Source: Aradus depressus (Eukaryota; Arthropoda; Insecta; Hemiptera; Aradidae). From it: a stretch of 64,000 nt of DNA. Shown piece after piece: positions 45,101-54,063 of the stretch. The DNA lies in assembly GCA_963662175.1 (NCBI GenBank), contig OY759224.1:28405489-28469488 (forward strand), written 5' to 3'. Position 1 is the first letter of the stretch. Every line of letters begins with the position of its first letter. The position numbers and the translations under genes were made by a program. Under the pieces are notes generated by a model that saw only the letters and a list, made by a program, of their open reading frames with translations, made no database searches and was not told the DNA's origin.

Positions 45101-48100
45101 ATATATATGCACTTGTTACTTACTAGGTTTTGACCCTATGCATCTTATTCTAAAAGTCAATTCCGAAGAACAAAGCAAAAACGTGTGACTGTAGTATAAC
45201 AAAACATTTACTCGTGCGACATTTGAAAGATCTTGACAAGAGCAGTTCAAAAATAGTTTGAACTATTAAGAAAAAATATATGGTTGCAGACATTAGAAAA
45301 AGGGGGACGGGGATTCCATACAATCGATAGTTGAATTAATGTGTACAAAATGACTCCGAGGGCGCCGGTAGCTCAGTGGTATGCGTGCTTGTCTTCTGAG
45401 CTCAAGGTCGTGGGTTCGTAACCCGACCGAGGCCCTTAGTTTATTTTATCTGGGAGGTAAAATAAACTTAAGCACGCCGTCCTTCGGATGGGACGTTAAG
45501 CGATGGTCCCGAGCCTGTACGATGTCAGGTACTAGTTAATGACCCCTACCCTAGGTGAATAAAAATTTAGGGTAGGCAAAATTTAGGACTCCCACAGTAG
45601 AGTCGGGCTCATGTCCACCAGAGTGACGAAAGAGCGCTTTGGTAGTAGGCGATATGACCTCGTTGTTAAAGCCCGGGCATGAGTCATAAAACCTAACCTA
45701 ACCCCCAAAATGACTCCTTATATAATTTCGTCCTGATATTAAGTAAAAAAAGTAACAACTAAATTTTAATAAACCATTAATTTTTTTTAAAGTTTTTATT
45801 TTTCCAAATTATACAGTATTATATGTACAGTGAGACAACATTAAATAGACAAATTATTGATATAATATACTAATAAAGTTTACAAACAAAATAACTAAGT
45901 AGAATTTGAGGAAAAATCCCACAAGGCCTAGGTCTGAGTGCGGGAAAACAATTTAAAAAAGATATAGAAAAGATGGCTAACTAAAGTCTTGACATGAAAT
46001 GATCGCTAATGGAGTTGGACAATACTTATGTAAAGTACATTAAAATGACATTAGTTTTAAAAATTCTTCATCATTGATTTTATTCCTCCAGCATTTTAAG
46101 TTCAGTTTAAAGTTTTGAATACTACAATTTTTGATGGCAAGTGGTGTTAGATTATAAGCTAGTAAACATTAAGTTGCGTAATTTTTTTTTGCCAAATGGG
46201 GTAATTGAAAAGTTGGTTTATTTCGCAAAGTTATTTCGGCTATGTTTTTGTTTTTATTAAACAAGTAGGGTCTTTTGTGGATAAATAGGAGAGTTTTGTA
46301 AATATATTTATTTCTGGTTGTCAATAAATGTAATTCCTTGTATAACTGAACAGAAATGAAAGTTAAGGGTTTGTTAAACAAGCTCTTTAAGACACATTTA
46401 TGGGCACTGAATTTTATTGTAGTAAGTTAAATTAAATTACCTAACAAATTCGAAGGATTTCATTATTATTATTTTGATTTTTCAACATTTTTTCGTTTTT
46501 CTTTTTCACTAGTTTATTTTCATTGTTTCATGTCATAGCAATGTAACATACACTATTTCTTTAAGTAATAGGTACTTAGAGGTCTCTTTTCTTTTTTCTA
46601 TCTAATTGTTGATACTTGTATTCTTTTGTTATTATTCTTAGGGGACGTACGAGTTCGTATGTTCCAGAATAAAGATTATTTATCAGTTCATTTCAAAGGA
46701 TATGGCATTGGATTAAAAACAATTGAGTAAATACTCCAACACAAACAGGCCACTGCCGTCATTCCAGGAAGTACACTCTACATTTGTTAAGGTTTTTTGA
46801 AATTTTCATTGTTTTTTTTTTTTCTCTGGGATGATTGAAATAATGAAAGGACTTTAGTTTACACTTGAAACTTCAATAATAATTAAAAAAACAGCATTGT
46901 TTCCCGAAATATTTCAGAGAGTTTTTAATTGATTTTCTATTGATAATGATGTACGGAAACGTATTTTAATGTTTGAAGTATTGATTTAATTAAAACCTGT
47001 TTTAATGAGAATTTTCAACCTTATTTCAATTTCGATGTAAAGTGTGCTTGTTAACTGAGAAAGGAATGATATGATAAAATGTAAATCACCTGTTAAGAAT
47101 CCCCAGGGTAAACAAATTCTTTCTTCCTTGCCAAGCAACATTCTACTGTTAGAAATACACTACGAAATATATGTCGAGTTACTTCCAGGGGAACAATGAC
47201 AACTTAAATCACAAGATTACAGTATAATGATGTGAAAAAAAATTACTTCTAAGTAATTTAATGTAAAATTGTCTTGGTAATGAGTGGCCCAATTAGGGAA
47301 AATACTTTTCTGCCTTGGACAAGATAATATGTTACGTTCGTCAATGTGGAGCTCCTGTTAATACCCGGACATAATAATAATAATACATTTATTTCCGTTT
47401 AACCAGATTTATAACTACTTGAATCTAACCCACGTATGATTAGTAGTAATAACAAAACTATTGAAAAAAGTAAAATGAAATTAATAAAAACTGAATAAAT
47501 AAATACTTTTTTTTTTTCCTCCCCTTTTCTGGTTTTATGAACAGCGCACATCAGCCATCACTACACTGTCATTATGTATGAATGGGCTTCATTATTTGGA
47601 ATTACATAATTATATGACCAAGCAGAGGGCCCCCAGGCCCCGCCAAACCAGGGGACAGAGGACCGCTCCCTGAGTACTGGGCACACTGGTGCTGCTTTAT
47701 ATTACTTCAGCGAGGCTTGTCGCTGAGGATGTGCATGTGTGTACGGCCGTCCACACCCTCCAAGCCCTGGACTGTTACAGTCCAGAGAGCCCATCTGAGC
47801 CGCCCCAGCCCGGCCGGTACACACACCCGGGCACCCAAAGTGCCCCCCACCAGATCACGCCATTATATAATAGGATAAGAGGCTAATTAGTTGTAATAAT
47901 AATCGAAAGTGTTTTTAAATCTTTATGTTATTATTCATCAAATATTTATATAGTTGGTCAACTAAGGTAATTTTTTTATTTGGAGAAGAGATGAGAGGAA
48001 TGCTATTGATACATAGATACATTTATAATAAGTAGACACATTTTTCAATTTAATAAAAATTAAGATAACTATTTTTCAAAAAACTCACCGAAAGTGTCTT

Positions 48101-51100
48101 TATCCCAACGATATTTTGGGACGTTCTTACGTCCCTTCATCAGGTTCCAATGTGCGAAATATAGAAAAGAAAAAGAAAACAATGTAACTATAACAATATT
48201 TTTAAAAAATTAAATAAATGTATATATTAATTAATTATAAATGAATAAATAAAACAATAACATAGATTCGACTGACCTTTAAGTTGTGGAGGAATTCTGT
48301 CCAAAAAATAAAAATGAAAGCTTTGTATCAAATAATGTTTTTGGATATGAAACACGATTCTTTATTATGATTATATTATTCTTTTTGGACAGTGAGAATA
48401 AAATTCCGTTTCCGTGTAAAGGGTTTCCTCTTACATGAACATTTTTAGTTGAAGTTTAAATTTTTTTATTGTATCTATTGACTTCAATGAGTGGGGGTAG
48501 CCGAACAGGGGCAAATTTCAGTAATACGCACCCGGTGCGCCCCTCCCTCCTCCTGGCTGGGGTCTTTTACAAACCGGAGGGGGTAATACTGCAATAGTTT
48601 GAGAGGAGTATCATTGAATTATCCGTCCGTCGATTTACAAGCAAGATTTGGGCGCCCTCGTAATGTTACATATTCGAATTTAAATTTGCAGGAAAATAAC
48701 ATAATTTCTGTGACTACAATTATATACACATTTGCACAAAGTGATCACAATTCATCCAAACACTGGTGGAAGCCATGAAGGTTCGGTCCTTGCCGGGCAA
48801 CGCTCAACGACGACTGAATCGTTTGCTTGAGGCGGTGGTGCTTAACAGTCGCTTCAAGTGACTCAGTTATTCTACTCTTGTAATAATCTTTACTTATTGT
48901 TTCCTCAGTTGAAAATTGTCTATTAAATTATTTATTTTTAAAAAAATTACAAATTTCAAAAAACAAAGTTATTTATACAGTTTGGGCTATTCCCCTTATG
49001 AAAACTTTTCAAGAACCTCCCCCCTCCCCGGCTATTAAAAAATTTCAGCGGAGAATAAGTTTACTAATGTGTGCACGATAACCGAAAGGGTAAGAGATCA
49101 ACTAGCAAGCACTCTCCTACATATTTTTTGCTAATGAAATTAGGCGTTTTGTGCTACTTAATGCCAGAGAACCAATGTTTTTATATAACTAATTTCTTGT
49201 AATAAGATTTCATTTTCTTAAGTAAACTGTAGGTCCAGTAATGACTAAGTTATAAATGATAATATCTGTTTGGTATTATTATTATATAAGTACATTATTT
49301 AATAAACATTTTGATCCAAGTTTTACAATATTATAATCTATACAAGCGTTTTATTCCTAATTTATACAAAATTTCGATTGGAGGTGAGGCTCTAATAACT
49401 GCCGACAGAAATGTATCGATACAAACTTTTATATGTTTGGCCAAAACCCCATAAGGACCACACATCGATTTTCAGCCAAATCGGCCAAGGGGGAGAGGTT
49501 TAATAACTGCCGTTGTAATGAAAATTTCGACGCAACATTTTCAACTGCCGACGCAAAAAGGGGGGTTATGTTTGAAACCTTTGTCTGTCTGTGGCGTCGT
49601 AGCTCCAAGACGTCTGAACCGATTTCAAAGCAGTTTTTTTGTTTCAAAAGCTGGTATTTGCGAGATGTTTCTTAGCCAAGTTTGGTGGAAATCGGGTAGT
49701 CTCCAAGATCTTCAGGTTTCATAAGAGCCTGTGTAGGGATCTCGGCCTCTATTACAGCTAGAGACTAGGAGTTTGAGCTCAAATGTTTTTAAGGCCAAGC
49801 CCCTTTATGGGAAGACATTTTTTATGGCCTTTGAGACCACAAAGGTAACTAAGACTTTGAATCTTACACTTTTTTTTGTCGCGAGAAGTTTCGTATCTCT
49901 GTTAATGTTTCAAGTAGAGCTGAAAGAAGCCTATTCTACTCTATGTATATTCTATTTCAATTTTCTTTTCAAATATATTCCATTTTTTGAGAGAGTTATA
50001 TATTAATAATGTTTTTAACCCCCGACGCAGCAAAAGGAGGGGTTTATAAGTTTGAAGCCTTTGTCTGTGTGTGTCTGTCTGCGGCATCGTAGCTCCAAGG
50101 CGGCTGAACCGATTTCAAAGCGTTTTTTTTTTTTTCAAAAGCTGTTATTTGCGAGATGGTTCTTCAAAGCGGTCTTTTTGTATTTGCGAGATGGTTCTTA
50201 GCCATGTTTGGTGGAAATCAGGTATAGTCTCCAAGATCTTCAGGTTTCATCAAAGCCTGTGTTGGGATCTCGGCTTCTATTACAGCTAGAGACTTGCAGT
50301 TTGAGCTCAAATGTTTATAAGGCCAAGCCCCTCCCCCCCAAGGTTTCAGTAAAAAAAATTAATGGAAAAAAAATGTAAATTTACTTTTATCCAAAACACT
50401 AAAGACCGGACTTTTTAAAATTATTTAATTAAATACGTTGATTTCATTTCACATTAAATATTATATAATATATTACAGCATAATTTTTCTGATTTATTTT
50501 TTTAAAAGGTTAGGTTAGGTTTTATGACTCATGCCCGGGCTTTAACAACGAGGTCATATCGCCTACTACCAGAGCGCTCTTTCGTCACTCTGGTGGACAT
50601 GAGCCCGACTCTACTGTGGGAGTCCTAAATTTTGCCTACCCTAAATTTTTATTCATCTAGGGTAGGGGTCTTTAACGAGTACCTGACATCGTACAGGCTC
50701 GGGACCATCGCTTAACGTCCCATCCGAAGGACGGCGTGCTTAAGTTTATTTTACCTCCCAGATAAAATAAACTAAGGGCCTCGGTCGGGTTACGAACCCA
50801 CGACCTTGAGCTCAGAAGACAAGCACGCATACCACTGAGCTACCGGCGCCCTCGGAGTCATTTTGTACACATTAATTCAACTATCGATTGTATGGAATCC
50901 CCGTCCCCCTTTTTCTAATGTCTGCAACCATATATTTTTTCTTAATAGTTCAAACTATTTTTGAACTGCTCTTGTCAAGATCTTTCAAATGTCGCACGAG
51001 TAAATGTTTTGTTATACTACAGTCACACGTTTTTGCTTTGTTCTTCGGAATTGACTTTTAGAATAAAATACAATAAAATACAAAAAATAGCAATTACAAA

Positions 51101-51175
51101 CTTTTCGCGAATCTTACCTTTGAGTTTTATATTTAGCATCAAATCAGTATGGAAGATGAGGGATAACTCACTCAT
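41506..51175 (-). CDS. SERHL: SERHL-type alpha/beta hydrolase with C-terminal SKL
   Basis: Exons on the minus strand: 51175-51118 (19 codons plus one base), 45022-44847 and 42189-41506. The phases fit at both junctions (AAA G|GT AAG and GAG|GTG) and GT-AG ends are present. The product of about 305 residues matches the serine hydrolase-like family in length (human relatives about 314). Motifs: KAWGAVDGEPVLCVHG with the oxyanion HG at 35-36, LPGHGRSDHY, nucleophile elbow SHSEGS (S106), and a C-terminal GSHYVH with the likely catalytic H280. The elbow lacks the first glycine of GxSxG. The protein ends SSKL, a canonical peroxisomal PTS1 signal, which fits the peroxisomal location proposed for the family. 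Substrate unknown. Intron 1 is about 6.1 kb and full of repeats. The first exon is the weakest part of the model. Confidence 0.85.
42190..43084. other. SERHL-like intron 2, unassigned part
   Basis: AT-rich, with no supported gene. A short (ATTC)n patch lies near 42370. Confidence 0.5.
43085..43335 (-). mobile_element. SINE with internal deletion
   Basis: In reverse orientation: tail CTACAAGGTCATATCGCCTA, shortened body, and head GAGCTCAGTAAGCAAGCATG..GAGCTACCTGCGTCCTC. Confidence 0.85.
43672..43720 (+). repeat. 21-bp tandem repeat, ~2.5 copies
   Basis: ATACATACGAGTTAGTTAACT repeats with no change. Confidence 0.85.
43810..44118 (+). repeat. Dispersed repeat DR1, internally shortened
   Basis: The start GTTCGTGAATCACCGGCAAT..GTACTTCCCCATTCCGAATT and the end region (TTTTTCATTTTTGGATTCAG .. 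ATCCTGTATACTTTGTTCAT) are present; the middle modules are reduced. Confidence 0.7.
44185..44365 (-). mobile_element. SINE tail fragment
   Basis: TTTTAACTACAAGGTCATAT .. ACCATCGCTTAGCGTCCTAT matches the SINE 3' half in reverse; the tRNA head is missing. Confidence 0.8.
44847..45022 (-). CDS. SERHL: SERHL-like exon 2 (oxyanion hole region)
   Basis: On the minus strand the acceptor is TTTTGTTGCACAG and the donor is GAG|GTAATT. It encodes KAWGAVDGEPVLCVHGRNDN..FDKLIPLL and FLAIDLPGHGRSDHYPPISE, closely matching the family. Confidence 0.95.
45147..45705 (+). repeat. Inverted duplication, arm 1 (unique flank plus SINE)
   Basis: This segment, from TTATTCTAAAAGTCAATTCC to the end of the SINE, is repeated in inverted orientation and nearly identical form at 50508-51066. 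It lies in intron 1 of the SERHL-like gene, about 125 bp from exon 2. Confidence 0.92.
45358..45705 (+). mobile_element. tRNA-derived SINE, full length and young
   Basis: Complete head (A box TAGCTCAGTGG, B-box-like GGTTCGTAACC), body and tail (ACCTAACCTAACC). The 12-bp duplication CAAAATGACTCC flanks it at 45346-45357 and 45706-45717. Confidence 0.95.
45718..46500. other. SERHL-like intron 1, unassigned
   Basis: AT-rich; the frames here are short and without domains. The right part may belong to the LINE 3' region that ends near 46697. Confidence 0.5.
46560..46697 (+). mobile_element. LINE 3'-end fragment
   Basis: TTGATACTTGTATTCTTTTG..TTATTATTCTTAGGGGACGT and CCAGAATAAAGATTATTTAT match the inverse of 5168-5330. 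The 5' limit is unclear. Confidence 0.7.
47373..47880 (-). mobile_element. GC-rich LINE-like 3' fragment
   Basis: A conspicuously GC-rich block (47620-47870) is followed on the minus strand by AAATAAATGTATTATTATTA, a typical LINE 3' tail. The block contains the palindrome CTGGACTGTTACAGTCCAG. No frame with a clear domain is seen, so the LINE assignment rests on composition and tail. Confidence 0.5.
47881..49364. other. SERHL-like intron 1, mostly unassigned
   Basis: It holds a strong hairpin motif at 48104-48150 (minus strand: CCTGATGAAGGGACGTAAGA then ACGTCCCAAAATATCG) and a GC-richer patch at 48490-48600 (CACCCGGTGCGCCCCTCCCT). No gene is supported. Confidence 0.5.
49365..49550 (-). repeat. 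Dispersed repeat DR1 module
   Basis: TAATAACTGCCGACAGAAAT.., AAAACCCCATAAGGACCACA and TTTTCAGCCAAATCGGCCAA match the interior of DR1 in reverse. Confidence 0.7.
49553..49805 (+). repeat. Dispersed repeat DR2, copy 2
   Basis: It starts CAAAAAGGGGGGTTATGTTTG and runs to TTTAAGGCCAAGCCCCTTTA, nearly identical to 32219-32475. Confidence 0.85.
50020..50340 (+). repeat. Dispersed repeat DR2, copy 3
   Basis: It starts CCCCGACGCAGCAAAAGGAG and ends AGGCCAAGCCCCTCCCC. An internal ~40-bp duplication (TATTTGCGAGATGGTTCTT twice) distinguishes it. Confidence 0.85.
50508..51066 (-). repeat. Inverted duplication, arm 2 (SINE plus transduced flank)
   Basis: It contains a full SINE in reverse (50508-50856) followed by the same ~210-bp unique flank found left of the 45.36-kb SINE, including the CAAAATGACTCC target sequence (here inverted at 50857-50868). 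The other target duplication is absent: the copy stops exactly at the SINE tail. It lies about 51 bp from the donor of SERHL-like exon 1. Confidence 0.92.
51118..51175 (-). CDS. SERHL: SERHL-like exon 1 (start)
   Basis: On the minus strand ATG at 51175 opens MSELSLIFHTDLMLNIKLK and ends AAA G|GTAAGAT, a good donor. The phase and the sequence (SEL.. then ..GKAWG) fit the family N-terminus. An in-frame ATG at 51205 is also possible. Confidence 0.72.
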
Positions 51176-51179
51176 GTTG

Positions 51180-52204
51180 CTAACGAAAATAGTCGCGAGG
51201 CACAATGAACTGATAACTGAGTTTTATGTGTATAATTTTAAATTTTAGTTACATTTGAGGCTCATAAATGTAGGTGTAAGTAAATCAAAACAAAATTTAT
51301 AGAAATTATATTTCAAGTTAGGGAGTGTCGCCATCTGGATGATTTCTTCCTTATTGACATTTTGACAGTGCCATATTTTATTTACTCTTTTAGCAAATGT
51401 ATTGTATAATATATTATTTATACAGTTGTGAATACATATCAATAAATCTAAACTAACCAAAGCATGGATAATATTATCCCAAATATCTAAATGTAACTGA
51501 AGGAGAAATAAATTGAAACACAATTTATGTTCAGATGCTTTTTATTTCATATTTACAATTTGTCCCTAAAAAAAGTAATAATTAAACATAAATAATTGGT
51601 AGGCTTTTTATACTTCTGTTTTTTTTTTTTAATTTTTTTCATTTTTCTATAAGAAAGCTATTTTAATAAATTAACTTTTTAAATAAAGTTATTTTAGTCT
51701 TGCAAATTTTTACATATATTCATTTTGTTACAATATTTACACATATGAATAACATTATATGAATTTATATAAATTATTATATACATATAAATTTTCCAAT
51801 TTTAATTAATTTTGAATGGAAGATCTATAATCACGTTAAAAAAATAAAATAAAATAAAAAATACATTAAAATAAAGAAGTCAATTTCGCGTCGAATTAAA
51901 AAATAAAAACATCTAGCAAAGTTATTTAAAAAATTAATTTCTACAAAGTATACTTAAAAATAAAAATCTTCGTTACAATAACATACAATGTGTTATTGTT
52001 AATTTAAGTAATATACAATAATATAATATTCACAAGTATATATACTTATACTAAAGTCAATCAAAATAAAGAAAGACAGTCATTTAAAAATAATAAGTAA
52101 ATGGTTTTGTGTATATATAGTATACACAGTAATTTTTAATATTTCCATGATTAAATAAGCATAAAAAAAATGGGATTGCATTTTTTTCTGTTATGCGTCA
52201 AATA
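51180..52204. other. AT-rich gap between the SERHL-like gene and PATL1
   Basis: The first part would hold the SERHL-like promoter and 5' UTR; I see no clear core element. From 51540 on it is extremely AT-rich with no gene. Confidence 0.5.
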
Positions 52205-52815
52205 CTCTATTTTAATTTTTTTTTATACGATGATTAAGTTCAAAATGTATATCTTAAATTTTTTAATTCTTCAATGATGAGGTATTTTGAACACATTCTT
52301 AATGAAATTTGTTTTTTTATACGATGATTTAAGTAAAAAAAAAAAAAAAAATTAATTCTGCAATGAGTTATTTTGGACACATTCTTAATGACATTTGGTT
52401 TTTTATACGATTAAGTTCAATTTTAATTCTTCAATGATGAGGTATTTTGAACTTATTTTTAATGACATTTGGTTTTTTATACGATGATTAAGTTAAAAAA
52501 AAAATTTAATTCTTCAATGATGAGGTATTTCTAACACATTCTTAATGAAATTTGTTTTTTTATACGATGATTTAAGTTAAAAAAAAAAAAAAAATTAATT
52601 CTACAATGATGAGTTATTTTGGACACATTCTTAATGACATTTGGTTTTTTATACGATTAAGTTCAAAAAAAAATTTTAATTCTTCAATGATGAGGTATTT
52701 TGAACTTATTTTTAATGACATTTGGTTTTTTATACGATGATTAAATTCAAAAAAAAAATTTAATTCTTCAATGATGAGTTACTTTGAACACATCCTTAAT
52801 GACATTTGGTGCCCA
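52205..52815 (+). repeat. Minisatellite, ~85-bp period, ~7 copies
   Basis: TTTTTTATACGATGATTAAG..TTCAATGATGAGGTATTTTG..ACACATTCTTAATGACATTT repeats about seven times, with length changes in the A and T runs. Confidence 0.88.
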
Positions 52816-52857
52816 TACTAAAATTTTAAAAAAGTGCTAACTACTAAGTAAGTCCAG

Positions 52858-53116
52858 TGGGGTCTTTTGTCGCTTTTGTGGACATGAGCCTGACTACAGT
52901 GGGAGTCCTAAATTTGAGAGTTAGGGGGGTCTTTAACGAGTATTTGATATCGCACAGGCTCTAGACCATCGCTGGACCTCCCATCCGAAGGACGGCGTGC
53001 TCAATTTTTTTTTTCATCTCCCAGATAAAATACCTAAGAGCCTCGACCGAATTTCTGACCCATGATCTTGAGCTCAATAGGCTAGACATGCTACCTTTGA
53101 GCTACCAGCGCCCTGA
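52858..53116 (-). mobile_element. SINE, degraded
   Basis: In reverse orientation the body (GACATGAGCCTGACTACAGT .. CCCATCCGAAGGACGGCGTG) and head (GAGCTCAATAGGCTAGACAT..GAGCTACCAGCGCCCT) are recognisable. Confidence 0.85.
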
Positions 53117-53227
53117 AATAGCTTCCAATCCAACTGAAATTATAAAGCAACAGCTGTTAAAATGAATATTGACCTGTTGGATCAAGGTTAGGTTTACAAG
53201 TCCCGTAACTGTTACGCCCCAAGTTAA

Positions 53228-53395
53228 GATAAATAAAACAAACTTCTTTTTTGAAGTATTGTCTATTCCACAAAAATATATATTTATATCTTAGTCTTAG
53301 TATAGTAACTTGACGGTGTAATGTCGAAACCGGAAGTTTGTATACTTGTTTTTGTGGAATAGACAATATTTCAAAATAGAAGTTTATTTAGTACC
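53228..53395. repeat. Short inverted-arm hairpin element
   Basis: AACAAACTTCTTTTTTGAAG..TATTGTCTATTCCACAAA on the left pairs with TTTGTGGAATAGACAATATT..TCAAAATAGAAGTTTATTT on the right. Between them lies TTGACGGTGTAATGTCGAAA..CCGG, the core motif of this family. Confidence 0.8.
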
Positions 53396-53790
53396 AGTTT
53401 TGACAATATATCCGCGTTTATCAACATATTTGTTGAGAGATACAGACCACAAAATCTAAAAACTTGTTCCAATATAGTCAGTCAAAGGTAGTTCGAATTT
53501 TTCTTCTATTGTTGTTCTAAGATTTGCTAATGTGACGATATTTAAAAAAACAAACAATAAAATGTGCCATTCGCGCAGATTAGTTATTGTCGCAAGAGTA
53601 TTCTAAAAGTGTTTTTGAAGAAAGTTTACACCGTGATATAACGAACCTAACGAAGAACACTTTTGGAAGGAATTTGTTGAAATATGGTACTGATTCTTTA
53701 AAAAATTAATTAAAATTGAATAGTTGACACAAAGCAGAAAAATACTAAAACCTTTGATAAATTCTGCTAATGAAGTGGAGAGGGATGGGG

Positions 53791-54063
53791 TTAGGGTATG
53801 TTGTTGCCGATGGCTTTTTGGAGTATAGCAACATTCTGACTGTTGTGTAGAGGAGGTGGACAACGGGTGAGATGGCGAGCCAGAACTGGACCACTGATAC
53901 CCACCACAGGCCGTTCTATAGCCTCCGGAGGACAGGCCTCCACCAGAGTCACGACGAAGGACAACCAGTCCGACTGTACAGTCACTGAGGGTGTAGGGGG
54001 CTCCGGTGAGGAGAAGAGAGATTCAGCTCGTTCCAGCATGTTGGCCAGCACAGAGATACCCAA
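53791..54063 (-). CDS. PATL1: PATL1 terminal exon
   Basis: It starts [17 protein letters not shown] after a CAG acceptor and ends AIGNNIP with TAA at 53793-53791. It encodes the last helices of the C-terminal superhelix. Confidence 0.88.
   Translation of the reverse strand: MGISVLANMLERAESLFSSPEPPTPSVTVQSDWLSFVVTLVEACPPEAIERPVVGISGPVLARHLTRCPPPLHNSQNVAILQKAIGNNIP

Noticed and set aside
47689..47886. GC-rich 65-codon frame as a gene
   Set aside because: There is no recognisable domain and the block is followed by a LINE-type tail on the opposite strand.
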